DNA of 64,000 nucleotides from Maridesulfovibrio ferrireducens (GTDB lineage Bacteria; Desulfobacterota; Desulfovibrionia; Desulfovibrionales; Desulfovibrionaceae), in the NCBI RefSeq assembly GCF_900101105.1, contig NZ_FNGA01000003.1:558001-622000 (forward strand). The letters are read 5' to 3'. The notes beneath the pieces were generated by a model that saw nothing but the letters and a program-made list of their open reading frames with translations, was not told the DNA's origin and did not search any database. The number at the start of each line of letters is the position of its first letter. The stretch's first letter is position 1. This document shows positions 26,017 through 35,232 of the stretch, piece by piece. The position numbers were made by a program, and so were the translations under genes.

Positions 26017-27135
26017 TTAATCTTTTTCATTACAGCAGTCATTGTTGGCACAAGGTAACTCAATTGTGACTATTGTTCCTTTGTGTTTTCCTTCGCTTTC
26101 TATGAAGAGTTTTCCTTGATGTTCAAAAACTATTTTTTTAACAAGTGAAAGCCCCATACCTACGCCTTTCGCTTTTGTTGAATAAAACGGATCAAGAACA
26201 TAAGGCAGATATCGGGATTCAATTCCTAATCCGTGATCTATTATTTTAATTGATATAACATCATTTTTTTTGAAGATTTTAATTGCAACATCCGTTGAAA
26301 GCTCTGGCGTAAAGTTGCTGGCATTCAACAAAAGTTCAACAACTGCTGAAAGAAATAAGTCTCTGTCCACGTTTAGGAAAGGAATATTGTTTTCCAGCTT
26401 TACGGTTATATTTTCGCCAATTTCAGATAAAATTTCATTTGTGTTTTCAATTGCTTGTTTAACTAAAAGCTCAATTTTAACTTCAGATGGATTAGCTTTA
26501 GGAATAGTCGAATAATTTTTTACAGCCGTAACCAACCCTTCCAATTTTTCTGCTTCTTCTGAAATAGCCTTAATTTCTCTATTTAGAGGATCGTCTTTGG
26601 GAAGTTTTCTAGAAATCAAATTTGCGAGTCCGCCGATGACGATGGTGGGGTTTAAAATTTGATGAGCAACAGCTTGTGCAAGACTATCAAGTCCGGCAAT
26701 TCGCTCTTTTTGCAATTCAACATTTCTAGACAACATTTGTCGTTCTCTTTCTTCCGCCTGATAAAAATCAGTAACATCCTCAAAAAGGAAAACCATTCCC
26801 AACGTTTTTCCTTCATCGGTTAGAAAAGAAGATGTTATTGATAATTTTTTAGTACATTTTTCCTTTTTTATACTAAATGCTACACTATGTTTTCGGCCTA
26901 CCCCCTGCTCTGTGATAGCATCAATAATAACTTGATTAAATTCAATATTATGAGTGTCATCGGTGATAAAAAGTTCTCCCCAACCACATCCAAGATGTTC
27001 TTCAATATTCAACCCAAGTATTTCACACGCCGAATTATTTAGAAAAATAATTTTTCCTTTTTGGGAAATAACCATTAATCCAACACTAAGACTAGCAAGA
27101 ATATTTTCAATAACCATTTTTTGTAACGAGGACAT
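26017..27135 (-). CDS. PAS-domain sensor histidine kinase
   Basis: 372 aa, no membrane segment, so a cytosolic sensor. PAS domain about 5-125. The HisKA H-box is AVAHQILNPTIVIGG with phosphoacceptor His158; the residue after His is Gln rather than Glu/Asp. The ATPase domain has the N-box VELLLNASNFTPE, the G1 box DHGLGI and the G2 box GVGMGLSLV. No response regulator is adjacent. It is convergent with the HDOD gene (5 nt between stops). AGGA lies 7 nt before the ATG. Confidence 0.88.
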   Translation of the reverse strand: MSSLQKMVIENILASLSVGLMVISQKGKIIFLNNSACEILGLNIEEHLGCGWGELFITDDTHNIEFNQVIIDAITEQGVGRKHSVAFSIKKEKCTKKLSITSSFLTDEGKTLGMVFLFEDVTDFYQAEERERQMLSRNVELQKERIAGLDSLAQAVAHQILNPTIVIGGLANLISRKLPKDDPLNREIKAISEEAEKLEGLVTAVKNYSTIPKANPSEVKIELLVKQAIENTNEILSEIGENITVKLENNIPFLNVDRDLFLSAVVELLLNASNFTPELSTDVAIKIFKKNDVISIKIIDHGLGIESRYLPYVLDPFYSTKAKGVGMGLSLVKKIVFEHQGKLFIESEGKHKGTIVTIELPCANNDCCNEKD

Positions 27136-27219
27136 AGTCTTATCCTGATATGGGGTTTATTTTTAATAATACACGCCACATCAAAGACTAGCAATAAATA
27201 AGCGAACTAAGGAGGTAAC

Positions 27220-28482
27220 TTATTTTTTGATTCGACCAGATGGTGGATTAATTCGTGGATGAGCAGATCTTTTCTGTCCTTTCAGCCAAGCATTAAGGCG
27301 CGGTTCTTCGCCTTGATCTTTAGATTGATAAAAAGAGCGATCTGAAAGTTCGGGAGGCAGGTAATCCTGTTCGACCCATGCTTTAGGATAAGAGTGAGGG
27401 TATTTGTAGTTGCGTCCATATCCCCATTCTTTTTGAAGCGCCGAAGTTGCGTTTCTTAGATGAAGAGGAACGGGAAGCATTCCATTTTGCCTGATTTCCT
27501 GTTTGATTGTATGATAGGCCGCATAGGTGGTATTACTTTTGGGAGCGAGAGCAAGATATACCACTGTTTCTGAGAGGGGAATAAAACCTTCAGGCATACC
27601 AATAAATTCAACAGCTTGCTGACATGAAACCGCCAAAGTAAGAGCATAAGGATCGGCAAGTCCTACGTCTTCACCTGCTGAAATAATTAGTCTGCGAGTA
27701 ACAAATTTTGGATCTTCACCACTTTCAAGTAAGCATCCCAAATAGTAGAGAGCCGCATCAGGATCACTTCCACGTATTGATTTAATCATCGCAGAAGCTA
27801 ACTCATAATGAGAATCACCGTCACGATCTCCGCGAATAACTGTTTCGGGCAGAATAGTTCTAAGTTTTTCAAGTTCTCTTTTTTCTTCAGGTAACTGGGA
27901 GGTGTATTCGAGTAAATTAAGAAGAGCGCGACCGTCTCCACCTGCCATTGAAGAAATAAGATTCAAACTTTCATCTTTCAGTTCAAAGTCCAGCTCTTCA
28001 GTTGCTCGTTTGGCAATATCCGCTAAATCAATTTTGGTCAGCGCACGAAGCCTTAGAACATGAAGCCGGGATAAAAGCTGTTTTGTAATACTGAAAGAAG
28101 GGTTCTCAGTCGTGGTTGCGAGTAAAGTTATTTCTCCGGATTCAAGAAGGGGAAGGAAAAAATCCTGCTGTGCTTTAGAGAAACGGTGAAGTTCATCAAG
28201 GATAAGAATATCCATTCCGGATAATTGTTTTCTAAGCGCGGCAATTCCAGCTTCCGGCGCACTGACGCGCATGTAATGTCGTCCGGTAGACTGCGCAAGA
28301 AGCATTGCCAAAGTAGACTTTCCGCATCCCGGAGGACCAAAAAGCAACAGACTCGGTAATCTTTTTGACCTTTCAAAGGCTTCAATACGTTCACGGAGAT
28401 GAATCTGCCCGACGAATTGAGATAGACTGGTAGGGCGTATACGATCCGCAAGGGGCTGGTTATCAGTTAACTCAAGCTTCAC
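27220..28482 (-). CDS. rarA: Replication-associated recombination protein RarA (MgsA)
   Basis: AAA+ ATPase related to clamp-loader subunits, acting at stalled forks. Walker A is LLFGPPGCGKSTLAML and Walker B is DILILDELHRFSKAQQDFFLP. Sensor and C-terminal tetramerisation segments follow (GLADPYALTLAVSCQQAVEF, YKYPHSYPKAWVEQDYLP). The GTG start at 28482 has GGAGAG 6 nt upstream. It follows rsmE by 26 nt. 420 aa. A basic tail (KGQKRSAHPRINPPSGRIKK) ends the protein. Confidence 0.94.
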   Translation of the reverse strand: MKLELTDNQPLADRIRPTSLSQFVGQIHLRERIEAFERSKRLPSLLLFGPPGCGKSTLAMLLAQSTGRHYMRVSAPEAGIAALRKQLSGMDILILDELHRFSKAQQDFFLPLLESGEITLLATTTENPSFSITKQLLSRLHVLRLRALTKIDLADIAKRATEELDFELKDESLNLISSMAGGDGRALLNLLEYTSQLPEEKRELEKLRTILPETVIRGDRDGDSHYELASAMIKSIRGSDPDAALYYLGCLLESGEDPKFVTRRLIISAGEDVGLADPYALTLAVSCQQAVEFIGMPEGFIPLSETVVYLALAPKSNTTYAAYHTIKQEIRQNGMLPVPLHLRNATSALQKEWGYGRNYKYPHSYPKAWVEQDYLPPELSDRSFYQSKDQGEEPRLNAWLKGQKRSAHPRINPPSGRIKK

Positions 28483-28508
28483 TTGGTACTCTCCGTTGGC
28501 AAGGAAAT

Positions 28509-29237
28509 TTATAAGGATTGTTTTTGCTTTTCAAGATATCCGGCTCCAAGACAAAGGAGAGCCGCAGTTTCCCACCGTAAAATACTGTCTCCGAGACTGC
28601 ATTTTTTAAATCCGCTGTTCAACAACAGTTCGGCTTCATGTGGACTGAATCCGCCTTCTGGACCTATGACAGCCAGAGTTGATTCTTCTGCAAAAACACC
28701 ATAGTCGGGCACAGCTTCTTTTTCAGCTTTTTCCCATAAAATAATTTTATTAGAGAACTCTTTGGATTTTTCAATCAGATTTTCAACAGATCCGGGCACC
28801 GTTTCAAGCTTTGGCAGCCAGACATTTCCGCATTGTTTCGCTGCTGCAACATTTTTATCATGCCATGTATCTTTAGGATTTTCAGGAACTTTGCCCTGAC
28901 TGAATTCGCCTTGAAAAAAAATAAGACCGCGAGCTTGAAGTTCAACACTTTTTTCAAGCAACCAATTTCGTCTGTTTGATTTATTCCAGCCGATCGCAAG
29001 AGTCAGTCCACGTGAATCGTTCTGAACAGTTTCGCTTACAAGTTGCAAGGTCGCGCGACTTTTAGAAATTTCATCGACTGTAAAAATTCCATCTCTGCCC
29101 AGTCCATCAAAAAGACGCACAGTATCACCTTCGCGGGTACGAAGAACTTTGCACATATGCCGGGCTTCGCTACCCTCAAGGACAAAAGGGGTAATCCAAT
29201 TTTCGGGGGAGATATAAAATGAATTTAGGCGGGACAT
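28509..29237 (-). CDS. rsmE: 16S rRNA m3U1498 methyltransferase RsmE
   Basis: SPOUT-class methyltransferase. The N-terminal PUA-like part has EARHMCKVLRTREGDTVRLFDG. The SAM knot has VIGPEGGFSPHEAELL and LGDSILRWETAALLCLG, the RsmE signatures. 242 aa. It begins 25 nt beyond the terminator hairpin that ends the lysA unit, so it may have its own promoter or depend on read-through. Confidence 0.94.
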   Translation of the reverse strand: MSRLNSFYISPENWITPFVLEGSEARHMCKVLRTREGDTVRLFDGLGRDGIFTVDEISKSRATLQLVSETVQNDSRGLTLAIGWNKSNRRNWLLEKSVELQARGLIFFQGEFSQGKVPENPKDTWHDKNVAAAKQCGNVWLPKLETVPGSVENLIEKSKEFSNKIILWEKAEKEAVPDYGVFAEESTLAVIGPEGGFSPHEAELLLNSGFKKCSLGDSILRWETAALLCLGAGYLEKQKQSL

Positions 29238-29261
29238 TATATTTTAGACGACCTGTAAAAA

Positions 29262-29291
29262 ATAGCGGACCGGATTAATCCGGTCCGCTAT
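29262..29291 (-). terminator. Terminator after lysA
   Basis: A 30-nt perfect palindrome (ATAGCGGACCGGATT and complement). On the minus strand it is followed by a run of T. It separates lysA from rsmE. Confidence 0.88.
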
Positions 29292-29295
29292 AAAA

Positions 29296-30534
29296 TTAAG
29301 ATTCAAGATTAAGAAGATCTTCGTATGTCTCTCTTCTGCGCGCAACAATAATATCATCTCCATCAACAATAACTTCAGCAGCTCTGAGGCGAGAGTTGTA
29401 ATTTGATGACATCGTAAATCCGTATGCACCGGCAGAGTATACGGCGAGAAGTTCTCCCTGTTTAACTTCAGGAAGCTCACGGTCACGGGCAATAAAATCA
29501 CCTGATTCACAAATAGGACCGACGACATCAACTTCAACTTTAGGACGTTCGTTTTTCACAACTTCAGAGATGTTGTGAAAAGACTGATAAAGTGAAGGGC
29601 GGATGAGGTCATTCATTCCTGCGTCTACGATAAGGAAATTCTTTGTAGGCGTACTTTTGGTATAAATAACTTCTGTCACCAGTATTCCGGCGTTTCCGGC
29701 GATAACTCTTCCCGGTTCGAGAATAACTTTTAGTTTTTGACCTTCGAGAGCTTTTGTTAAAGCTTCACCGAATTCTTTAGGATGGGGAGGTTGTTCGTCA
29801 TCATAAGTGATTCCAAGTCCGCCACCAAGGTCAAGATGTTCAATTTCAATATTCATACTGGAAAGTTTTTCTTTAAATGCCAAAAGCTTACTGAGAGCCT
29901 CAAGGAAAGGATCAATACTTGTGAGCTGTGATCCGATATGGCAATCCATGCCGATAGGCTCGATGTTGGACAGTTCTTTAGCGGTCTTGTAGGCGGTAAG
30001 AGCTGTGTCCATATCAAGACCGAATTTATTCTTTTTCATTCCGGTAGAAATGTAAGGATGTGTTTGCGGATCAACGTCTGGGTTGATGCGGAAACTGACT
30101 CGGGCAGTCTTATTCATGGATGTTGCAACTTCATTGATTCTGTGAAGTTCAGCTACAGACTCGACGTTGAACATTAATATATCTGCTTTAAGAGCTTCAG
30201 CAATTTCGTATGCTTTTTTACCGACACCGGAATAAACAATACGGTTTGCAGGAACACCGGCTTTAAGCGCTCTGTACAGTTCTCCGCCGGAAACAATATC
30301 CATTCCCGCACCCATTTCAGCTAATAGTTTGAGCACGCTCAAATTAGAATTAGCTTTGACAGAGTAGCAGGTGAGATGATTCAAGCCGTTAAACGCTGAA
30401 TCAAACGCTTCAAAATGTCTGCGGAATGTTGCAGCCGAATAGACATAAAGAGGGGTTCCGTATTCTTTAGCCAGTTCTGAAATATTTACGTTTTCTGCGA
30501 AAAGTTTATTATTCTTAAATTCAAAATGATGCAT
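29296..30534 (-). CDS. lysA: Diaminopimelate decarboxylase
   Basis: PLP enzyme converting meso-diaminopimelate to L-lysine. The PLP lysine lies in YSVKANSNLSVL; HIGSQLTSIDPF, LDLGGGLGITY and the active-site Cys in VVGPICESGDF are all present. 412 aa. GGAG lies about 11 nt before the ATG. Located 24 nt after the lipoprotein gene. dapL, which makes the LL-DAP precursor, is elsewhere in this window. Confidence 0.96.
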   Translation of the reverse strand: MHHFEFKNNKLFAENVNISELAKEYGTPLYVYSAATFRRHFEAFDSAFNGLNHLTCYSVKANSNLSVLKLLAEMGAGMDIVSGGELYRALKAGVPANRIVYSGVGKKAYEIAEALKADILMFNVESVAELHRINEVATSMNKTARVSFRINPDVDPQTHPYISTGMKKNKFGLDMDTALTAYKTAKELSNIEPIGMDCHIGSQLTSIDPFLEALSKLLAFKEKLSSMNIEIEHLDLGGGLGITYDDEQPPHPKEFGEALTKALEGQKLKVILEPGRVIAGNAGILVTEVIYTKSTPTKNFLIVDAGMNDLIRPSLYQSFHNISEVVKNERPKVEVDVVGPICESGDFIARDRELPEVKQGELLAVYSAGAYGFTMSSNYNSRLRAAEVIVDGDDIIVARRRETYEDLLNLES

Positions 30535-30558
30535 TTGGGAAGAACTCCATTCTCTAAA

Positions 30559-31011
30559 TTAGGGTGTGACTATATATACGTCAGAAATGACAATTCCAAG
30601 AGCTTCATAAACATTTCGCCCGACAACTCTGTAGCGATAGCTTTTTTCTGGATCAAGTCCGCATTCACTGAATACGAAAGTAGAACCGTCTGACTGGATG
30701 CCTTCTGATCCGGGGGTGAATTGTTTACGAATAGCAGGGAAGAAAGGACAGGTTGGACAACCTTCTCCCGGTCCACTGCCGTCGGCTTGAAATTGAAGAC
30801 TCAGATTGTCTACATTTTTAAATGCTCCGTCAACCTTAACAACAATCTTAAGGCATTCTCCGGTTCTGCGGCCGGTAACGGATGCGAAGGTGAAAATGTC
30901 ATCACTTTTTTGCGGCGCAGGCCACATTTTTACACCGCAGCCAGTTACAGCGAGCAGGGTAACCACTAAAAGAGTGAGCACTAAACCTTTTTTAAAAGAA
31001 AAATTTTTCAT
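30559..31011 (-). CDS. Small lipoprotein of unknown function
   Basis: 150 aa from the ATG at 31011, which shares one base with the mutS stop (TGATG) and has GGAG about 8 nt upstream. A lipoprotein signal peptide is clear: basic MKNFSFKKG, hydrophobic VLTLLVVTLLAV, lipobox VTGC. The mature part holds a Cys-rich segment (GEGCPTCPFFPA and SECGLDPEKSYRYRVVG) and a fibronectin-like ending. It is probably membrane-anchored and disulfide-bonded in the periplasm. Function not recognised. Confidence 0.8.
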   Translation of the reverse strand: MKNFSFKKGLVLTLLVVTLLAVTGCGVKMWPAPQKSDDIFTFASVTGRRTGECLKIVVKVDGAFKNVDNLSLQFQADGSGPGEGCPTCPFFPAIRKQFTPGSEGIQSDGSTFVFSECGLDPEKSYRYRVVGRNVYEALGIVISDVYIVTP

Positions 31012-33680
31012 CAATTATCTCCCAGTGATTTTTTCCACTGATTCAGTAGAGTAATGGCTTCTATCGGTGACAGTCCATTTATATCAAGATGACGAAGTTC
31101 TTTAATTATTTCGTGATCTTCAGGTGGAATATCATTTTTATCATTATTGGTGCCGGAACAAATCATTCCCGGCAGGATGCTTTGCACAATAGTCTTCCGT
31201 TCCGTCGGGTGCAAGTTGCTATCTTGTGATTTTTCTTCAAGATTCGCAAGAATTTCTCTTGCACGCAGTACAACAGGTCTAGGAACTCCTGCAAGTTTAG
31301 CGACTTCAATACCGTAACTTTTATCAGCAGGTCCGGGCACAAGGCGCCGTAAAAAAAGGATATCTCCTTTCCATTCTCTGACAGCAATATTGAAATTTCT
31401 AAGCCCGTCAATAACACCTTCAAGAGAAGTCAACTCGTGATAATGCGTCGCAAAGAGTGTGCGAATTCCACCCCGGGCTCTTCGTGAAAGTTCTTCTACA
31501 ACAGCCCAAGCTAGAGCAAGTCCGTCAAAAGTGCTTGTTCCGCGTCCGATTTCATCAAGAATAACAAGACTGCGCATGGTTGCCTGACGCAAAATACGGG
31601 CAGTCTCCATCATTTCAACCATGAAAGTGGATTGTCCCTGCGCCAGATTGTCCGAAGCTCCGACCCTTGAAAAAACCCGGTCTATAAGCCCGATTCGGCC
31701 ACTTGAAGCAGGGATGTAAGAGCCCATTTGAGCCATTATGCCCATCAGCGCAATTTGCCTTAACACCGTAGATTTACCAGCCATGTTGGGGCCGGTAATC
31801 AGCAGAATACGGCGTTTCTCATCGATTGTCAGGTTGTTAGGAATATAATTGGCAGATCCCTGAACAGCTTCAACCACAGGATGGCGGCCTTCTTCAATAA
31901 TTACTTCCATGCCTGTATGAACTTCAGGACATACCCAGCGATTTGAACGGGCAGCTTCGGCTAATCCCTGCCAGAAATCTATTGCGGCAATAGCATCTGC
32001 CATAAACATAAATCGGCTGCGGTTTTCGGCAACTTCATCTCGTATCGCTTGAAAAAGATTATATTCAAGCTTCTTACGCTGTTCAAAAGCTGAAATGAGT
32101 TTTTCCTCAAGTTCTTTTAATTGAGGAGAAATATATCTTTCACAATTTACCAGAGTCTGACGGCGTTCAAAATAATCAGGTACCTGACCTTTGAAAGCTT
32201 TTGATATTTCAAAATAATATCCGAAAACTTTATTGTATCCGATCTTGAGTTTTGGCAGATCACAGCTTTCTTTTTCGTGCTGGAGAAGTTCAGCAAGCTT
32301 AGCTTCTCCATGCTCGGTAAGCTCAATAAATTCATCAAGTTCAGCATTGTAGCCAAGCTTGAAAAGCCCGCCTTCTGTAATGACCGGAGGAGGGGAGTCT
32401 ACCATTGCTTTTTCTAAAAGGTCAGCAACATCCGACATTGAATCCCATTTTGATACAATGGTTTTCAGTGCCGGAGCAATCGCTATAGAATCACTTTCTT
32501 CCGATGCTTGAACAGCGTGACGAAGCTCTTCCTGTATCGGAGGCAAAGTTTTAAGACTCTGTCTGAGACTTATAAAATCTTTTGGATTAGCTCTACCGAG
32601 AACAACACGCGTGGAGAGGCGTTCCAGATCATAAACAGTATCCAGAAGCTTACGAATTGATGCTCGCAGTGAATCATTATCGTGGAAAAAAGTTACCGCT
32701 TTTTGATTATGTTCAATAGGTGATAAATCACGCCAAGGCTGTTTTAAACGAGTTGAAAGAAGCCTTCCGCCCATTGGAGTTATTGTTTTATCGATAACAG
32801 CTAAAAGAGTCCCTTTTCCTTTTTTACCGTCAAGACGCTTGAACAATTCAAGATTTCTTTCTGTAACTTCGTCCAGAACCATATATTTAGATAAATTGAG
32901 AGGCTTAAATTCACCTAAGTGATTAAGCTCCTGCATTTGTGTCTGACGAAGGTAAGCAATCAGTGCTCCGCAAGCTTGAGTCAATTGCGGTTTATCTTCT
33001 AGGTCAAGTGATTCAAGATCTGCTACTTTTTGGACTTCTAAAACATTATCACGAGCTGTTTTTAAATTAAAATATCCGGCAGACGGAGCAGGAGTTATAC
33101 GGGCATCTATCTCACCATATTGATGAGGAACAGCTTTTCCCTGTTGAAGAATAAGTTCTCGGGGACCTACTTTTATAGCCCACTGCCACAGATCTGTTTC
33201 AGTTTTGCTCTGAATGCCGCTCCATTGACCTGTAGAAAAATCCATCCATGCGAGACCGCCTGCAGACTTGGCTTCGTCCCAGATAAGTGCGGCAAGAAAA
33301 TTATTTGATTTTGCATTGAGCGTAGAATCTTCAATAACTGTTCCAGGAGTATAAACCCTTGTTACAGCTCTTTTCACTAAACCTTTTGCCTGTTTTGGAT
33401 CTTCAATTTGATCACATAACGCAATCTTGAAACCTTTTTCAAGAAGGCGGGAAAGATATGTTTTTACAGCGTGATGCGGAACACCACACATAGGCGTTTT
33501 TATTTCTGCATTAGGATTTCTACAGGTAAGAGATATTTGGAGTTCACGAGCGGCAATTTCTGCATCTTCAAAAAAAAGCTCGTAAAAATCTCCCATCCTG
33601 TAAAAAAGGAGTGCATCAGGATGGTCCTCCTTAATCTGGAGGTACTGTTCGAACATCGGGGTGAGTTTCTGTTTGCTCAC
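31011..33680 (-). CDS. mutS: DNA mismatch repair protein MutS
   Basis: 889 aa with the complete MutS1 order: mismatch-binding N-terminus (TPMFEQYLQIKEDHPDALLFYRMGDFYELF, given here in parts: the Phe-x-Glu region is YRMGDFYELF), connector, core and clamp, then ATPase with Walker A GPNMAGKSTVLRQ and Walker B LVILDEIGRGTSTFDG. The GTG start at 33680 lacks a good ribosome-binding site. It lies 19 nt after lapB and is followed by an overlapping lipoprotein gene. Confidence 0.97.
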   Translation of the reverse strand: MSKQKLTPMFEQYLQIKEDHPDALLFYRMGDFYELFFEDAEIAARELQISLTCRNPNAEIKTPMCGVPHHAVKTYLSRLLEKGFKIALCDQIEDPKQAKGLVKRAVTRVYTPGTVIEDSTLNAKSNNFLAALIWDEAKSAGGLAWMDFSTGQWSGIQSKTETDLWQWAIKVGPRELILQQGKAVPHQYGEIDARITPAPSAGYFNLKTARDNVLEVQKVADLESLDLEDKPQLTQACGALIAYLRQTQMQELNHLGEFKPLNLSKYMVLDEVTERNLELFKRLDGKKGKGTLLAVIDKTITPMGGRLLSTRLKQPWRDLSPIEHNQKAVTFFHDNDSLRASIRKLLDTVYDLERLSTRVVLGRANPKDFISLRQSLKTLPPIQEELRHAVQASEESDSIAIAPALKTIVSKWDSMSDVADLLEKAMVDSPPPVITEGGLFKLGYNAELDEFIELTEHGEAKLAELLQHEKESCDLPKLKIGYNKVFGYYFEISKAFKGQVPDYFERRQTLVNCERYISPQLKELEEKLISAFEQRKKLEYNLFQAIRDEVAENRSRFMFMADAIAAIDFWQGLAEAARSNRWVCPEVHTGMEVIIEEGRHPVVEAVQGSANYIPNNLTIDEKRRILLITGPNMAGKSTVLRQIALMGIMAQMGSYIPASSGRIGLIDRVFSRVGASDNLAQGQSTFMVEMMETARILRQATMRSLVILDEIGRGTSTFDGLALAWAVVEELSRRARGGIRTLFATHYHELTSLEGVIDGLRNFNIAVREWKGDILFLRRLVPGPADKSYGIEVAKLAGVPRPVVLRAREILANLEEKSQDSNLHPTERKTIVQSILPGMICSGTNNDKNDIPPEDHEIIKELRHLDINGLSPIEAITLLNQWKKSLGDN

Positions 33681-33699
33681 AATATTATCGCGTAGGGGC

Positions 33700-34839
33700 T
33701 TATTGGTTCAGTTCTTTGCGGAACGTTATTGAATGCCAACTGCGGCATCGGGGGCAGACAAAGAAAATTTTGTCGCGTTTAAAACCGCAACTTGAACAGG
33801 TGAATCGTTTAATTTTGTGAGCAATGTTTACAAAAAAATCCAGCTGATTTTTAAATGATGAAGTTAATTGCTGTTGATCTTGAGCAAGATTAAAAAGTTC
33901 AAGTCTGGCCAACCAAAAATTTTGGTTAAGCATCAACGTCTTTTCAAGCCAGATACTGGCTTCTTCATGCTTTTTGCAAAGTTGGAGAAGCCTTGCTCCA
34001 TAGTAGTGCATGCTGACATCAGGATCTGATGCTTCTATTTCTTCAACCATTACTTTATAAAAAGAATGACTTTTTTCAGAATTGGAGGCTGAAACACTGT
34101 TTGGAGTATCACCAAAAATTGAAGATTCTGCAAGAAGTCCTTCAACAAGTACAAATCGTAAATGTTTGGGAACCTTTTGAAGGGCTTCGCGAAATTTTTT
34201 TCTGAATTTATCAAGTGATCCAGCTTTTTTGAGCTGAGCTAAAATTAAAAGCCATGATTCTGTGGAGCTTGGATAAATGTGTAATGCTTTTTCAAGAATG
34301 TGTTGAGCTGTACTTCCATCACCGTAGCTGAATTCATCTTCTGCGCATCTGGCTAAATAATGAGCTTCCTGAACTGGATGTTCAAGCTTTGAATAATAAG
34401 ATGCAGCTTTTTCAAATTCTCTGCTGCCGGCAGCAAGAACCGCAAGCTCTGTTAGAATTTCAGGAGAATCTCCTTCAATTTCACGAGCTTTTTCAAAAGC
34501 GTTTACTGCGCGGTCTAAAAATCCACCCCGGCTAAAATCTCTGCCAAGTTCATAAAGAGCGCGTGCTTTTGTAGCAGGGGCGAGTCCCGGGCGAACAATC
34601 AAACTATTTCTGATTTGCGCGGCCCGTTCAATCTCACCTTGCGATCTATAAAGATTGCCAAGAGCAAGATAAATTTCGACAGCTTCAGGAGTATCTTTTA
34701 CCGCTTTACTTAGTTCATCAATAGCCGCACGAGTATCCGCAAGGCCGGTTTCTGTTTTAGCAGTACCAGACAAATACGACGGCGCCCGATTATCGGGCGC
34801 CGTCGATTTTTTCTTCCTGAATAAACTAAGTAAAGACAC
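33700..34839 (-). CDS. lapB: LapB/YciM-like TPR protein with rubredoxin-type zinc site
   Basis: 379 aa. Tandem TPR helices fill about residues 30-330, and the C-terminal FTCSSCGFKRDKIFFVCPRC is a four-cysteine metal site as in LapB. LapB controls lipopolysaccharide synthesis through LpxC turnover in enterobacteria. Unlike E. coli LapB the N-terminus (MSLLSLFRKKKSTAPDN) has no membrane helix; membrane contact may come from LapA, encoded just upstream. The GTG start has GAGG 6 nt upstream. Codons about 12-21 are written over a perfect 29-nt dyad. Confidence 0.8.
   Translation of the reverse strand: MSLLSLFRKKKSTAPDNRAPSYLSGTAKTETGLADTRAAIDELSKAVKDTPEAVEIYLALGNLYRSQGEIERAAQIRNSLIVRPGLAPATKARALYELGRDFSRGGFLDRAVNAFEKAREIEGDSPEILTELAVLAAGSREFEKAASYYSKLEHPVQEAHYLARCAEDEFSYGDGSTAQHILEKALHIYPSSTESWLLILAQLKKAGSLDKFRKKFREALQKVPKHLRFVLVEGLLAESSIFGDTPNSVSASNSEKSHSFYKVMVEEIEASDPDVSMHYYGARLLQLCKKHEEASIWLEKTLMLNQNFWLARLELFNLAQDQQQLTSSFKNQLDFFVNIAHKIKRFTCSSCGFKRDKIFFVCPRCRSWHSITFRKELNQ
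34777..34812 (+). terminator. Terminator-like hairpin inside lapB (plus-strand orientation)
   Basis: CGACGGCGCCCGAT (34777-34790) and ATCGGGCGCCGTCG (34792-34805) form a perfect GC-rich dyad around one base. Six T follow on the plus strand at 34807-34812. It has the form of an intrinsic terminator for plus-strand transcription, antisense to lapB, yet it lies in the lapB coding sequence near its start. No plus-strand gene is seen upstream. Confidence 0.6.
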
Positions 34840-34862
34840 TTAAACCTCGTAACAACGAGTAA

Positions 34863-35213
34863 TTAGGATTTGTCATCACTTTCATCTGCGGAGGGATAAT
34901 TCTTTTCATCAAGTGGCAAATTACGAAGTGAATTAACTTCCTGTTCAAGATTGGACATTTTGGTGCGGCAGGTGCGCAACTGTCCGGAAAGACGAATCTT
35001 GTCGGCCATAAAATAAAACAGACAAATAAATGATCCTGCACAAAATGCAACTAGAATCAAAAGATAATATGGAAGAGGCTGGCTTGTAAACTTGAAATCA
35101 AGCAAAGCCATAGAAAGCGTAACTTCCTTGGAAAGTTCAGGAGTGTTCTGAATAAAGAACACCATTGAAACGAAAAATAGGATAACCAGAGCCAAAACCT
35201 TCAAGTAACGCAT
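34863..35213 (-). CDS. lapA: LapA-domain membrane protein
   Basis: 116 aa from the ATG at 35213 (AAGGAGG 7 nt upstream). Two transmembrane helices, about 3-22 and 44-67 (the second within PYYLLILVAFCAGSFICLFY), are followed by a charged, probably coiled-coil cytosolic tail ending in acidic SADESDDKS. This matches the LapA/DUF1049 architecture. Adjacent to lapB (23 nt), as in the lapAB pair of other Gram-negatives, so a joint role in LPS assembly is likely. Confidence 0.8.
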   Translation of the reverse strand: MRYLKVLALVILFFVSMVFFIQNTPELSKEVTLSMALLDFKFTSQPLPYYLLILVAFCAGSFICLFYFMADKIRLSGQLRTCRTKMSNLEQEVNSLRNLPLDEKNYPSADESDDKS

Positions 35214-35232
35214 GAAACCCTCCTTAGTGTTA

